DNA from: an uncultured Clostridia bacterium
GTDB taxonomy: Bacteria > Bacillota > Clostridia > Christensenellales > Borkfalkiaceae
Assembly (NCBI GenBank): GCA_934254815.1
Contig: CAKQME010000001.1
Location: forward strand, 124,001 to 188,000
Length of the DNA: 64,000 bases
Direction of reading: 5' to 3'
In this document: in pieces, positions 55,811-64,000 of the stretch
How the letters are laid out: each line of letters starts with the position of its first letter
How positions within the stretch are numbered: position 1 is the stretch's first letter
Translations under genes and position numbers: made by a program
Notes under the pieces: generated by a model
What the model was told of the DNA's origin: nothing
What the model saw: only the letters and a program-made list of their open reading frames with translations
Databases searched by the model: none

Positions 55811-58480
55811 ATGGCTAAGAAAGAATTTGATCAGGCTTTGACGAGCGAATTCAAAAAAACGCTCGATATGACCAAAATTATAGACATCGAAGTAGAGAAA
55901 GAGCTTAAACAGAGCTTTATCGACTACGCGATGTGCGTCAACCGTTCGAGAGCTATACCCGACGTAAGAGACGGTCTTAAACCCGTTCACAGACGTATTC
56001 TTTACTCTATGAACGAACTCGGCTTAACGCCCGATAAAGCGTATAAAAAATGCGCGGCAATCGTCGGTGACGTTTTAGGTAAATATCACCCGCACGGCGA
56101 CAGTTCGGTTTACGACGCGCTCGTTCGTCTCGCGCAGGACTTTTCGATAAATATGCCGCTCGTCGACGGACACGGCAACTTCGGTTCGGTCGACGGCGAC
56201 CCCGCCGCGGCGTACAGGTATACCGAAGCGAGAATGAGTAAAATGGCTCTCGAAATGCTTCGCGAAATCGATAAAGACACGGTTGATTTCTATCCAAACT
56301 TCGACGATACGCGCATGCAGCCCGTCGTACTCCCCGCGAGATATCCCAACCTGCTCGTAAACGGCGCGGACGGTATAGCGGTAGGTATGGCGACGAATAT
56401 TCCTCCGCACAATCTCGGAGAAGTCATCGACGGAACGATAGCTCTTCTCGATAACCCCGAAATATCGGTAGACGAGCTTTTGCAGTATATTCCCGCGCCC
56501 GATTATCCTACCGGCGGCATTATAATGGGCAGAAGCGGCATAAGAAATGCTTACAGAACGGGCAGGGGCAGCATAGTTCTTCGCGCCAAATGCGAAATAG
56601 AAGAATTCAATAACGGAACGAGAGAACGTATTATCGTAAGCGAACTTCCGTATCAGGTAAATAAACAGAAACTTATCGAGACCATTGCCGATTACGTTAA
56701 AATCAAACGTCTTGAGGGTATTTCGAATATCAACGACGAGTCCGACAGACACGGTATGCGTATCGTTATCGAAGTCAAGAAAGACGCTAACGCGCAGGTC
56801 GTGCTTAATACGCTTTATAAACAGACGAATTTGCAGACTTCGGGCGGTATAATACTGCTCGCGCTTGTCGGCACCGATCCGAAAGTTCTCAATCTTAAAG
56901 AGATACTCGAATGTTACGTCGCGCACCAGAAAGACGTTATCGAACGCCGCACGCGTTACGATCTGGCTAAAACCAAAGAGCGCGAACATATCGTAAAGGG
57001 TCTTGTAGTCGCGCTTGCCAATATCGACGAAGTTATAGCGATAATCAAGCGCAGTAAAGATAAAGACGACGCTTCAAAGCAACTTATGGAAGCTTTCCTG
57101 CTCGACGAAAAGCAGACTACGGCGATACTCGAAATGAGATTGCAACGACTTACTTCTATGGAAGTCGACAAGCTCAAAGAAGAACTCCGTCAGTTAGAGG
57201 CTATAATAGCCGATCTCGAAGATATTTTGCAGAAACCCGAAAGAATAGTCGCGATAATAAAGAACGATCTTCAGGATATCAAAAACAGATATCCCACGCC
57301 GAGAAAGACGGAAATTTCAACCGATTTTGCGGATATAGGCGAAGCCGACCTTATCGAAAGAGAAGATATAGTCGTTTCGATGACGCATCTCGGCTACGTC
57401 AAGAGATTAAGCACCAAAGAGTGTAAGGCTCAACGCCGCGGCGGCAAGGGCGTTACGGCGCATAAGCCTAAAGACGAAGATTTCGTAGAGAATATGTTCG
57501 TATGCTCCACGCACGACGATCTGTTGTTCTTCAGTTCGCTCGGCAAGGTGTACAGACTTAAAGGTTACGAAGTACCCGAAGCGCAAAAGACGGCGCGCGG
57601 CAGAGCGATAGTCAACCTTATTCAGGTGGACAACGGCGAGAGAATAACCGCGATAATTCCGAGAAAAGAAAAGATTACCGACGGTGAAGAAATTACCGAA
57701 AACACGGAACTTACCGAGAATACCGAAACGGGCGAAAATGCCGAAATAAACGAAACTTGCGCCGAGGGTTATATCATGATGGCGACCAAGTTCGGTCTTA
57801 TCAAGAAAACGCCTATTTCTCAGTTCGACAGTATCCGTAAGGGCGGCAAAATCGCGATTACGCTTCTTCCCGGCGACGAACTTATATCCGTACAGTTTAC
57901 AGGCGGCGACGACGAAATTCTCATCGGCTCGCACCTCGGTAAGTGCATAAGATTCTCCGAACACGACGTAAGAGCTACCGGCAGAGGAACGCAGGGCGTA
58001 AGGTCGATGGACTTCGACGAGGGCGATTTCGCGATAGATATGCAGGTAGTACATGCGGGCGATACGGTTATTACCGTTTCTTCCAACGGTTACGGCAAAC
58101 GCAGCAGTCTTGACGACTACAGATTGCAGTCCCGCGCGGGTAAAGGTATAAAAGCAGGTATCTTCAACGAAGTGACGGGTTATCTCGTCGGTATCAAACC
58201 CGTAAGCGAGGGCGAGGACGTAATGATGATTTCCGATAGCGGAATCGCGATAAGAGTTCTCGTAGACGAAATTTCGCTTATAGGCAGGGCGACCAGGGGC
58301 GTTAAGGTAATGAGACTTGACGGCTCGTCGATAGCGACGGTCACTATTGCTCCGCATGAAGAGGAGGAACCCGAAGAAATAACCGAGGGTGAAGAGACCG
58401 ACGCGGAAAACGCAACCGACGGAGCCGAAAGCGCGGTCGATAACGCGGGTAATGCGGAAAATAACGAAACTTTGGAATAA
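55811..58480 (+). CDS. gyrA: DNA gyrase subunit A with acidic insert and tail
   Basis: 889 residues; AAGGAG precedes the ATG. Quinolone region YHPHGDSSVYDALVRLAQ keeps Ser and Asp at the two usual resistance positions; the catalytic Tyr is in AAAYRYTEARMS (~137). GyrA box QRRGGKG (~540) identifies gyrase rather than topoisomerase IV. Two additions relative to usual ~820: an acidic insert ~620-650 (DGEEITENTELTENTETGEN) between C-terminal blades, and an acidic tail of ~40 residues (HEEEEPEEITEGEETDAEN...). Acidic tails are known to tune GyrA wrapping. Confidence 0.96.
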   Translation: MAKKEFDQALTSEFKKTLDMTKIIDIEVEKELKQSFIDYAMCVNRSRAIPDVRDGLKPVHRRILYSMNELGLTPDKAYKKCAAIVGDVLGKYHPHGDSSVYDALVRLAQDFSINMPLVDGHGNFGSVDGDPAAAYRYTEARMSKMALEMLREIDKDTVDFYPNFDDTRMQPVVLPARYPNLLVNGADGIAVGMATNIPPHNLGEVIDGTIALLDNPEISVDELLQYIPAPDYPTGGIIMGRSGIRNAYRTGRGSIVLRAKCEIEEFNNGTRERIIVSELPYQVNKQKLIETIADYVKIKRLEGISNINDESDRHGMRIVIEVKKDANAQVVLNTLYKQTNLQTSGGIILLALVGTDPKVLNLKEILECYVAHQKDVIERRTRYDLAKTKEREHIVKGLVVALANIDEVIAIIKRSKDKDDASKQLMEAFLLDEKQTTAILEMRLQRLTSMEVDKLKEELRQLEAIIADLEDILQKPERIVAIIKNDLQDIKNRYPTPRKTEISTDFADIGEADLIEREDIVVSMTHLGYVKRLSTKECKAQRRGGKGVTAHKPKDEDFVENMFVCSTHDDLLFFSSLGKVYRLKGYEVPEAQKTARGRAIVNLIQVDNGERITAIIPRKEKITDGEEITENTELTENTETGENAEINETCAEGYIMMATKFGLIKKTPISQFDSIRKGGKIAITLLPGDELISVQFTGGDDEILIGSHLGKCIRFSEHDVRATGRGTQGVRSMDFDEGDFAIDMQVVHAGDTVITVSSNGYGKRSSLDDYRLQSRAGKGIKAGIFNEVTGYLVGIKPVSEGEDVMMISDSGIAIRVLVDEISLIGRATRGVKVMRLDGSSIATVTIAPHEEEEPEEITEGEETDAENATDGAESAVDNAGNAENNETLE

Positions 58481-58512
58481 TTCGAATTTTAATAACAAGG
58501 GTCTGTAAAAAC

Positions 58513-58606
58513 TAATCACTTGAACAACGGGATATTTCGCGACTTTCGGCGGCAGTTTTCTTGTCGCGTCGGGCGTAAGCGAAATATCCCACTGATCAGG
58601 TGATTA
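58513..58606. repeat. Short palindromic dispersed repeat (MITE-like), last copy
   Basis: 94 bp between TAATCACTTG and CAGGTGATTA, inner part CAACGGGATATTTCGC and GGGCGTAAGCGAAATATCCC. It matches the 5918 copy in size and ends. It fills the gap between gyrA and pcrA. Confidence 0.8.
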
Positions 58607-58649
58607 AAAATTTTTAATAGAATAACGCTTATAGTTATCGATAGGTTGT

Positions 58650-60971
58650 ATGCTTGAAATATTGAATAAACTTAATGAAGAACAGATAAAACCCGTCCTC
58701 GCAACCGAGGGCGCGGTTCTCGTTATAGCGGGCGCGGGCAGCGGCAAAACGCGCGTTCTGACAAGCCGTATAGCGCATATCGTCGAAGATCTCGGCGTTC
58801 CGCCGTATAACGTTCTCGCGATAACGTTTACAAACAAAGCCGCCGACGAAATGAAAGAAAGACTTTCCGAACTTTTCGACGGGGTCGAAGATATGTGGGT
58901 ATGTACCATTCACGCAATGTGCGTGCGTCTGCTCAGATACGGCGCGGAAAAAATAGGCTACGAACGCGATTTCTCGATATATTCCGAAAGCGATAAAGAA
59001 AAGGTTTTAAAGCGCGTTATAGTCGGCTTGGGGCTTGAAAACGATAAATATTATAAATCGGCAAAAAACCTTATATCGGGCAGAAAGAACAAAAATATGT
59101 CTATAGAAGAATTCGAAAACGAAAACGCGAAAATGCGCGATATAGGCAATTTTGTCAAAATAATGAACGAATACGAAGCCGAACTTAAAAGGAGTAACGC
59201 TTTCGATTTCGACGATCTGCTTATAAAAGCTTACGAACTTTTAGCCACGGATAAAGACACGCTCGATAAATTTTCTTCGAGATTCAGATATATACATATC
59301 GACGAGTTTCAGGACACCAACTCCGTACAGTATAACATAGTAAAAATGCTGTCTGTAAAACACGGCAATATATTCGCCGTGGGCGACGACGATCAGAGTA
59401 TTTACGGCTGGCGCGGAGCGGATATAAACAATATTCTCGATTTCGAAAAAGATTTCAGAAACGCAAAAGTATTCAAACTCGAAAGAAATTACCGTTCTAC
59501 CAAAAAGATACTCGACGTGGCTAACGCTGTTATTCACCATAACGTTCATCGTAAAGATAAAACGTTGTGGACGGATAACGACGACGGCGTAAATCCCGAA
59601 GTGTATGTTGCCGACGACGAATCGGGCGAGGCGCAATATACCGCCATTCAGATAAAAAACCTGCTGTCGCGCGGTTATAAATATTCCGATTTCGCCGTGC
59701 TTATGCGTATCAACGCGCTTTCGCGTTCTTACGAACAGGAATTTATGAAATACGGCTTGCCGTGCAGAGTTTACGGCGGTTTTAAATTCTTCGAAAGAAA
59801 GGAGATAAAAGACCTTACCGCGTATCTTCGTATTCTCTGCAATCCGCTCGATAACGAAGCGGTTTTAAGAGTTATAAACGTTCCGCGCAGGGGTATAGGC
59901 GATAAATCTATCGAAACGCTCAATAATTACGCGCTTGAAAACGGTTTTTCGGTTTTCGACGGGGTGTTCGATTACGATAAACTCGAAGTAAATTCGGGTA
60001 CTAAAAATAAAATAAAGAGTTTTAAAGATATAATTTCGTCTTTGATAGTCGATAAAGAGAGTATGAGTCTCACCGAGCTTGTCGGGTCGGTTATAGAACG
60101 CACGAATTATATGTCTTGTTTCGAAGAGAAAACCGAAGAAAACGAAGATAAAAAACGCAACGTAAACGAATTTATGGCGTCGGTCGAAGAATTCGAAAAA
60201 CAGAACCCGAACGCTTCGCTCTCGGAATATCTTAACAGCGTTACTTTGAGTTCGGATACGGACGAGATTAACGACGGAAATTTCGTTACGCTCGCGACGG
60301 TTCATTCCGTCAAAGGGCTTGAATATAAAACCGTGTTCGTGTGCGGGCTCGATAAAGAGATATTCCCGATAGAGCGCAGCGGCTCGCTTACCGACGACAC
60401 CGAAGAAGAACGTCGGCTTATGTACGTCGCCGTAACGCGCGCAAGGGAAAGACTGTTTCTTACGCGAGCCAGAAGCCGTTATCTTTACGGGTCGAGACGA
60501 CCGACCGTGCAATCGGAATTTTTAGACGAAATAGCGGATAAAGTTGGGCTTGTTCCCGCTCGGAACGGCTACGATTTCAGAACCGAAAACAGAGGATATG
60601 CTCAGGGCGGCTACGGTTCGAACGGCGGCGGATACGGCGGTTATCGCGGTAATTCGGAGAAAAACTCCTACGGGGGTTACGGCGGAGGAGAAGAGTTTTC
60701 GTCGTCGCCGTCTTACGGCGGATATAAAAAGGGTTTCGCAAGCGCATATATGCAATCGAGACAAAAAGCGACTGCTCAACCCGCCGCGAAAACTGTCGGT
60801 TCGGGCGACGAGTATAAGACGGGCGCGCTCGTCCGCCATAAAAAATTCGGTGACGGAGTTATCGTCGCGAGGAAGATGTCCGGGCAGGATATCGTTATCG
60901 ACGTGGCGTTCAAGGGCATAGGTATAAAATCGCTCGTGGTGAGATTCGCTCCGATAGAGGTGATTAAATAA
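58650..60971 (+). CDS. pcrA: ATP-dependent DNA helicase PcrA/UvrD
   Basis: 773 residues. LNEEQIKPV start, Walker A GAGSGKT (residues 28-34), Ia ITFTNKAADEMK, II HIDEFQDTN, III GDDDQSIYGWRGAD, IV FKLERNYRS, V LATVHSVKGLEYKTVF, VI EEERRLMYVAVTRARERL. C-terminal linker ~650-710 is Gly/Tyr/Ser-rich, then a Tudor-like end ALVRHKKFGDGVIVARK. Acts in repair and recombination control. Its stop overlaps ligA (TAATG), the usual pcrA-ligA operon. Confidence 0.95.
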   Translation: MLEILNKLNEEQIKPVLATEGAVLVIAGAGSGKTRVLTSRIAHIVEDLGVPPYNVLAITFTNKAADEMKERLSELFDGVEDMWVCTIHAMCVRLLRYGAEKIGYERDFSIYSESDKEKVLKRVIVGLGLENDKYYKSAKNLISGRKNKNMSIEEFENENAKMRDIGNFVKIMNEYEAELKRSNAFDFDDLLIKAYELLATDKDTLDKFSSRFRYIHIDEFQDTNSVQYNIVKMLSVKHGNIFAVGDDDQSIYGWRGADINNILDFEKDFRNAKVFKLERNYRSTKKILDVANAVIHHNVHRKDKTLWTDNDDGVNPEVYVADDESGEAQYTAIQIKNLLSRGYKYSDFAVLMRINALSRSYEQEFMKYGLPCRVYGGFKFFERKEIKDLTAYLRILCNPLDNEAVLRVINVPRRGIGDKSIETLNNYALENGFSVFDGVFDYDKLEVNSGTKNKIKSFKDIISSLIVDKESMSLTELVGSVIERTNYMSCFEEKTEENEDKKRNVNEFMASVEEFEKQNPNASLSEYLNSVTLSSDTDEINDGNFVTLATVHSVKGLEYKTVFVCGLDKEIFPIERSGSLTDDTEEERRLMYVAVTRARERLFLTRARSRYLYGSRRPTVQSEFLDEIADKVGLVPARNGYDFRTENRGYAQGGYGSNGGGYGGYRGNSEKNSYGGYGGGEEFSSSPSYGGYKKGFASAYMQSRQKATAQPAAKTVGSGDEYKTGALVRHKKFGDGVIVARKMSGQDIVIDVAFKGIGIKSLVVRFAPIEVIK

Positions 60972-62920
60972 TGACCGATAAACAACGACAAAGAATGAGA
61001 GAACTCGTCGACGTTCTCAATAAATACGCTTACGAATATTACGTTCTCGACAATCCCTCCGTACCCGACAGGGAATACGATAAATTGTACGACGAACTCC
61101 GTGTTTTAGAGGGCAAAACCGCCGAAAGATTTGCCGATTCCCCGACGCGCAGGGTCGGCGGCGATCCCATATCGGCGTTTAAAAAACACGAGCATATAAA
61201 CAGACTTTACAGCCTCGATAAGTGCGTTACCGACGAAGAACTGTCGGCTTTCGACGAGAGAGTGCGTAAAGTGGTAAAAGACCCCGTCTATACCGTAGAA
61301 TATAAGTTCGACGGGCTTACTATATGTCTGACTTATAATAACGGTTCGTTCGTCAGGGCGACGACGCGCGGCAACGGAATAGTTGGCGAAGACGTTACGG
61401 CGCAGGTTCTCACCATAAAGACCTTTCCGCTCGCGATAGGCTATAAAGGCGAAATAGAAGTTCAGGGCGAGGCGGTAATACGCCTTTCCGTGCTTGAAAA
61501 ATATAACGAAACGGCTGAAGAGCAGCTTAAAAACGCAAGGAACGCGGTCGCGGGGGCTATACGAAACCTCGACCCGAAAGTTACCGAAAAACGTAAACCC
61601 GAAATTCTGTTTTATAACGTCAACTATATGTCGGACGGAGAACTTTCCTCGCAGGAAGAAATTTTCGATTTTTTAAAACGTAACGGGTTTAAAGTGTTCG
61701 ATTTCCTGCGTATTTGCAATACTCTCGACGAAGTTAAAGAAGCTATCGACGAGATAGAAGTCGGCAGAAGAAATATCGACGTGCTTACCGACGGAGCGGT
61801 CGTTAAACTCGACGACGTAAAGAAACGCGCCGAACTTGGCTATACGGATAAATTTCCGCGTTGGGCTACGGCTTATAAATTCGAAGCCGAAGAAGCCGAA
61901 ACCACCCTTAAAAGCGTAAAGTGGCAGGTGGGCAGAACGGGTAAACTCACCCCGCTCGGCATAGTCGCGCCGGTCGATCTCGGCGGTGCTACCGTCGGAA
62001 AAGCCACGCTTAACAATTACGGCGATATTCTGAGAAAACGCGTAAAACTCGGCTGCTCCGTGCTTATTCGCAGAAGCAACGAAGTTATTCCCGAAATACT
62101 CGGCGCGACGGAAGAAACGCCTACGGGTAAAGAGATAGAAAAAATCTCGGTCTGTCCGTTCTGTAAAACGCCCGTAGTCGAAATCGGCGCGAATCTGTTC
62201 TGCCCGAATGAAGAATGTCGACCGAGAGTCGTCGGCAGACTTGTCAATTTCGCGCAGAAAGACGCAATGAATATCGACGGATTTTCCGAAAAAACAGCCG
62301 AAATTTTGTTCGACGAGTTCGGAGTAGAAAAATTTTCCGATCTGTATAAACTCGACCGCGAAAAACTATTGTCGCTGGACGGGTTCAAGGATAAAAAGGC
62401 GGATAATCTGCTCGGCGCGATAGACAGAAGTAAAAACGTAAAACTCGCTAATTTCATATTCGCGCTCGGTATCGACGGGGTAGGTAAAAAGACCGCCAAA
62501 GACTTAGCAAAAAAGTTGGGCGATCTTGACGCCGTTTCGTCGGCGGGCGTTGAAGAACTTGAAAATTTAAGCGATATAGGCGAAATTACCGCTAAGTCGA
62601 TATACGAATTTTTCCGTGACGAAAAGCAGAAAAGAGAAATAGAAGAACTTATTTCGCTCGGCGTGCAAATCGAAAATCCGACCGAGATCGGGGCTGGGAG
62701 TTTTACCGGCGAAAAAGTAGTTCTTACGGGTTCGCTTTCGGGCTTTACGAGAAGCGAAGCCGGCAAACTCATAGAAGAGCGCGGCGGCGAAGTGTTGTCG
62801 TCGGTAACAAAGGCGACCACGCTTGTCGTGGCGGGCGAATCGGCGGGCAGCAAGCTTGACAAAGCCCATCAACTCGGAATAAAAGTCATCGACGAAACCG
62901 AATTTAAATCGCGACTTTAA
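60971..62920 (+). CDS. ligA: NAD+-dependent DNA ligase
   Basis: 649 residues. Adenylation: EYKFDGLTICL with the nucleotidyl Lys at ~112 (KxDG), EIEVQGEAVI, NARNAVAGAIRNLDPK; OB fold; zinc finger CPFCKTPVVEIGANLFCPNEEC; HhH repeats; C-terminal BRCT (GEKVVLTGSLSGFTRSEAGKLIEERGGEV...). Joins Okazaki fragments using NAD+. Typical length. Last gene of the pcrA-ligA unit. Confidence 0.97.
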   Translation: MTDKQRQRMRELVDVLNKYAYEYYVLDNPSVPDREYDKLYDELRVLEGKTAERFADSPTRRVGGDPISAFKKHEHINRLYSLDKCVTDEELSAFDERVRKVVKDPVYTVEYKFDGLTICLTYNNGSFVRATTRGNGIVGEDVTAQVLTIKTFPLAIGYKGEIEVQGEAVIRLSVLEKYNETAEEQLKNARNAVAGAIRNLDPKVTEKRKPEILFYNVNYMSDGELSSQEEIFDFLKRNGFKVFDFLRICNTLDEVKEAIDEIEVGRRNIDVLTDGAVVKLDDVKKRAELGYTDKFPRWATAYKFEAEEAETTLKSVKWQVGRTGKLTPLGIVAPVDLGGATVGKATLNNYGDILRKRVKLGCSVLIRRSNEVIPEILGATEETPTGKEIEKISVCPFCKTPVVEIGANLFCPNEECRPRVVGRLVNFAQKDAMNIDGFSEKTAEILFDEFGVEKFSDLYKLDREKLLSLDGFKDKKADNLLGAIDRSKNVKLANFIFALGIDGVGKKTAKDLAKKLGDLDAVSSAGVEELENLSDIGEITAKSIYEFFRDEKQKREIEELISLGVQIENPTEIGAGSFTGEKVVLTGSLSGFTRSEAGKLIEERGGEVLSSVTKATTLVVAGESAGSKLDKAHQLGIKVIDETEFKSRL

Positions 62921-62950
62921 TGTTATAGAATTTTATGGAGGATATATTGA

Positions 62951-64000
62951 ATGAAAAAAACTGATTTCTGTTTTACTTGCCGTTGTTTTCTGCTGTTTTA
63001 GTGTGGGAATGAGATAATTCGGAAGAAACGTACAACCCGGTTTGGTTTATGCAAATGAAATAGATAAACTTGAAAAACCTGAACTTTTTAGCTCCATTGA
63101 GGAATATGTTGACTATTTGGCAAGCAATTATGGGGCTGTTGTTTTTGAAGTTAATTTAGATCAAGATAGTTCGGAACTGTATATAAATGCTATTATTCAA
63201 TCGGAAGAAGGAGAAACTGAGTGTTCTATATACACAAATAGTAATTGTCATTGTATAATTAATTTAGGGGAAAATGCTCAAATTTATGAATTTGATGTAT
63301 TAGATTATGAAAGTGATAAATTCGTAGGGGAAATATTACTTGCTGATTATGGTAAAATCAATGTTTTTCAAGACGAAGAATCGTCAGGTGAAGAGTGTCA
63401 GGCGATTGTGAATGGTCCGAAAAGATTGTTTGGTATTGCGTTAAGTATTTTTGCCATAAAAGCGATAAAAATTGCCGTTCTTGCCGCTGTTGCTGCTACT
63501 ACGGTATATGCTGCCGCTAAAATTATTACATACGTTGTCTCAAATTTAAGTGCTGTTACTGGTAAAATTGGGGATGCGATTCCTGTATATGATAAAAATA
63601 TAAAATATGAATTGCGGAAGATAAGGGAAGAATCGGACGCAATTGCTGAAAGCAATCGCAAAAAGAATGATTATGATAAATATTATATTGCAATGCCTAT
63701 TACCGCAAATAATGAATCCTACTATAAACGTAAATTCGGGGTCGATGCGGCTGACGGTGATTTATATATTTCTGATTATCCTGTTTCATATTCTACTGCT
63801 ATAAACTATGTAAACAAAGGGTATAGTATATATACTTATAGAAGAGATGATGCTAAAGCTGTGATTAAAAATGCTTTTAGAAACGGTTATGTAAAGGAAG
63901 AGCGGTGTTCTGAAGTGAAAATTGGTAAATATCCTCATTTTCACCCTTGTTATCAGGATTCAAATGGTGATGAGAAAAAGAGGTATGGACATATTGACGG
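62951..64000 (+). pseudogene. AT-rich secreted protein with damaged signal peptide, cut by window edge
   Basis: GGAGG precedes ATG 62951, but the frame dies after 16 codons. If one A of the A7 run (62954-62960) were absent, translation would give MKKLISVLLAVVFCCFSVGMR, a clear signal peptide, then reach TAA at 63015-63017. Beyond it the same frame is open for 327 codons to the window end (LVYANEIDKLEKPELFSSIEE...). A soluble domain (~63050-63400) is followed by a long hydrophobic segment (FGIALSIFAIKAIKIAVLAA) and a C-terminal domain with IYTYRRDDAKAVIKNAFRNG and GKYPHFHPCYQD, of the type that ends secreted toxin-like proteins. Low G+C suggests transfer. Both lesions may be real or the first a sequencing error. 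Confidence 0.55.

Noticed and set aside
55245..58519. Long open frames on the minus strand opposite gyrB and gyrA
   Set aside because: They are shadows of the strong GC-skewed codon pattern of real genes; no starts with ribosome-binding sites, and the plus-strand products are unmistakable.

Overview
The window looks like a chromosomal stretch of an endospore-forming (or sporulation-gene-bearing) member of the Bacillota, class Clostridia, probably an uncultured lineage. This rests on spoIIGA-sigE, yabP-yabQ-divIC, a CdaA-type diadenylate cyclase, mini-RNase III (mrnC)-rlmB-sigH, dnaX-ybaB-recR, YlmH and PfoR-like PTS IIC proteins. Core genes have a mid-range, CpG-rich composition (judged by eye). 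A few stretches (about 16.5-17.0 kb, 19.1-20.7 kb, and after 62.9 kb) are clearly more AT-rich and look acquired or decaying. The genus cannot be named from sequence alone.

Layout. 0-1.3 kb: the 3' end of aspartate ammonia-lyase converging on an AraC-type regulator. 1.4-5.9 kb: a five-gene sugar operon (PIG-L deacetylase, Gfo/Idh/MocA oxidoreductase, glucosamine-6-phosphate deaminase relative, PfkB kinase, class II aldolase) divergent from that regulator. 5.9-6.3 kb: a short palindromic repeat and a probable 6S RNA. 6.4-12 kb: MBL hydrolase, ComEC, HolA, CdaA, a 36-residue membrane peptide, aspartokinase. 12-17.2 kb: minus-strand accessory genes (acetyltransferases, small membrane proteins, a TetR repressor with visible operators) and tRNA-Leu. 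17.3-18.9 kb: spoIIGA-sigE. 19-20.6 kb: gene relics (frameshifted lipoprotein, HsdR fragment). 20.7-27.4 kb: a small unknown protein, ZIP transporter, YlmH, membrane protein, FeoAB, RluA. 27.5-33.3 kb: a 1,883-residue DUF4011-type helicase/nuclease. 33.9-37.8 kb: a secreted repeat-bearing glycosidase and a 37-residue peptide. 38.2-42.6 kb: mrnC, rlmB, sigH, dnaX, ybaB, recR. 42.7-44.0 kb: a promoter-to-terminator unit of tiny ORFs and a clostridial protein of unknown role. 44.1-48.9 kb: phosphoesterase, PTS IIC, yabP, yabQ, divIC, Ppx/GppA, M50-like peptidase. 48.9-53.7 kb (minus): a ferric-type ABC importer with an MBL hydrolase. 53.9-62.9 kb: gyrB, gyrA, pcrA, ligA. 62.9 kb to the end: an AT-rich secreted protein with a damaged signal peptide, running off the edge.

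Cross-cutting signals: (1) a dispersed intergenic repeat family in at least eight places, whose stems show compensatory changes; (2) several genes whose -10 box lies only 5-8 bases before the ATG with no Shine-Dalgarno, suggesting leaderless mRNAs; (3) a matching TetR operator at two promoters; (4) terminators built into coding or ribosome-binding sequence (araC 3' end, yabP start). No CRISPR array, rRNA operon or intact prophage was seen.
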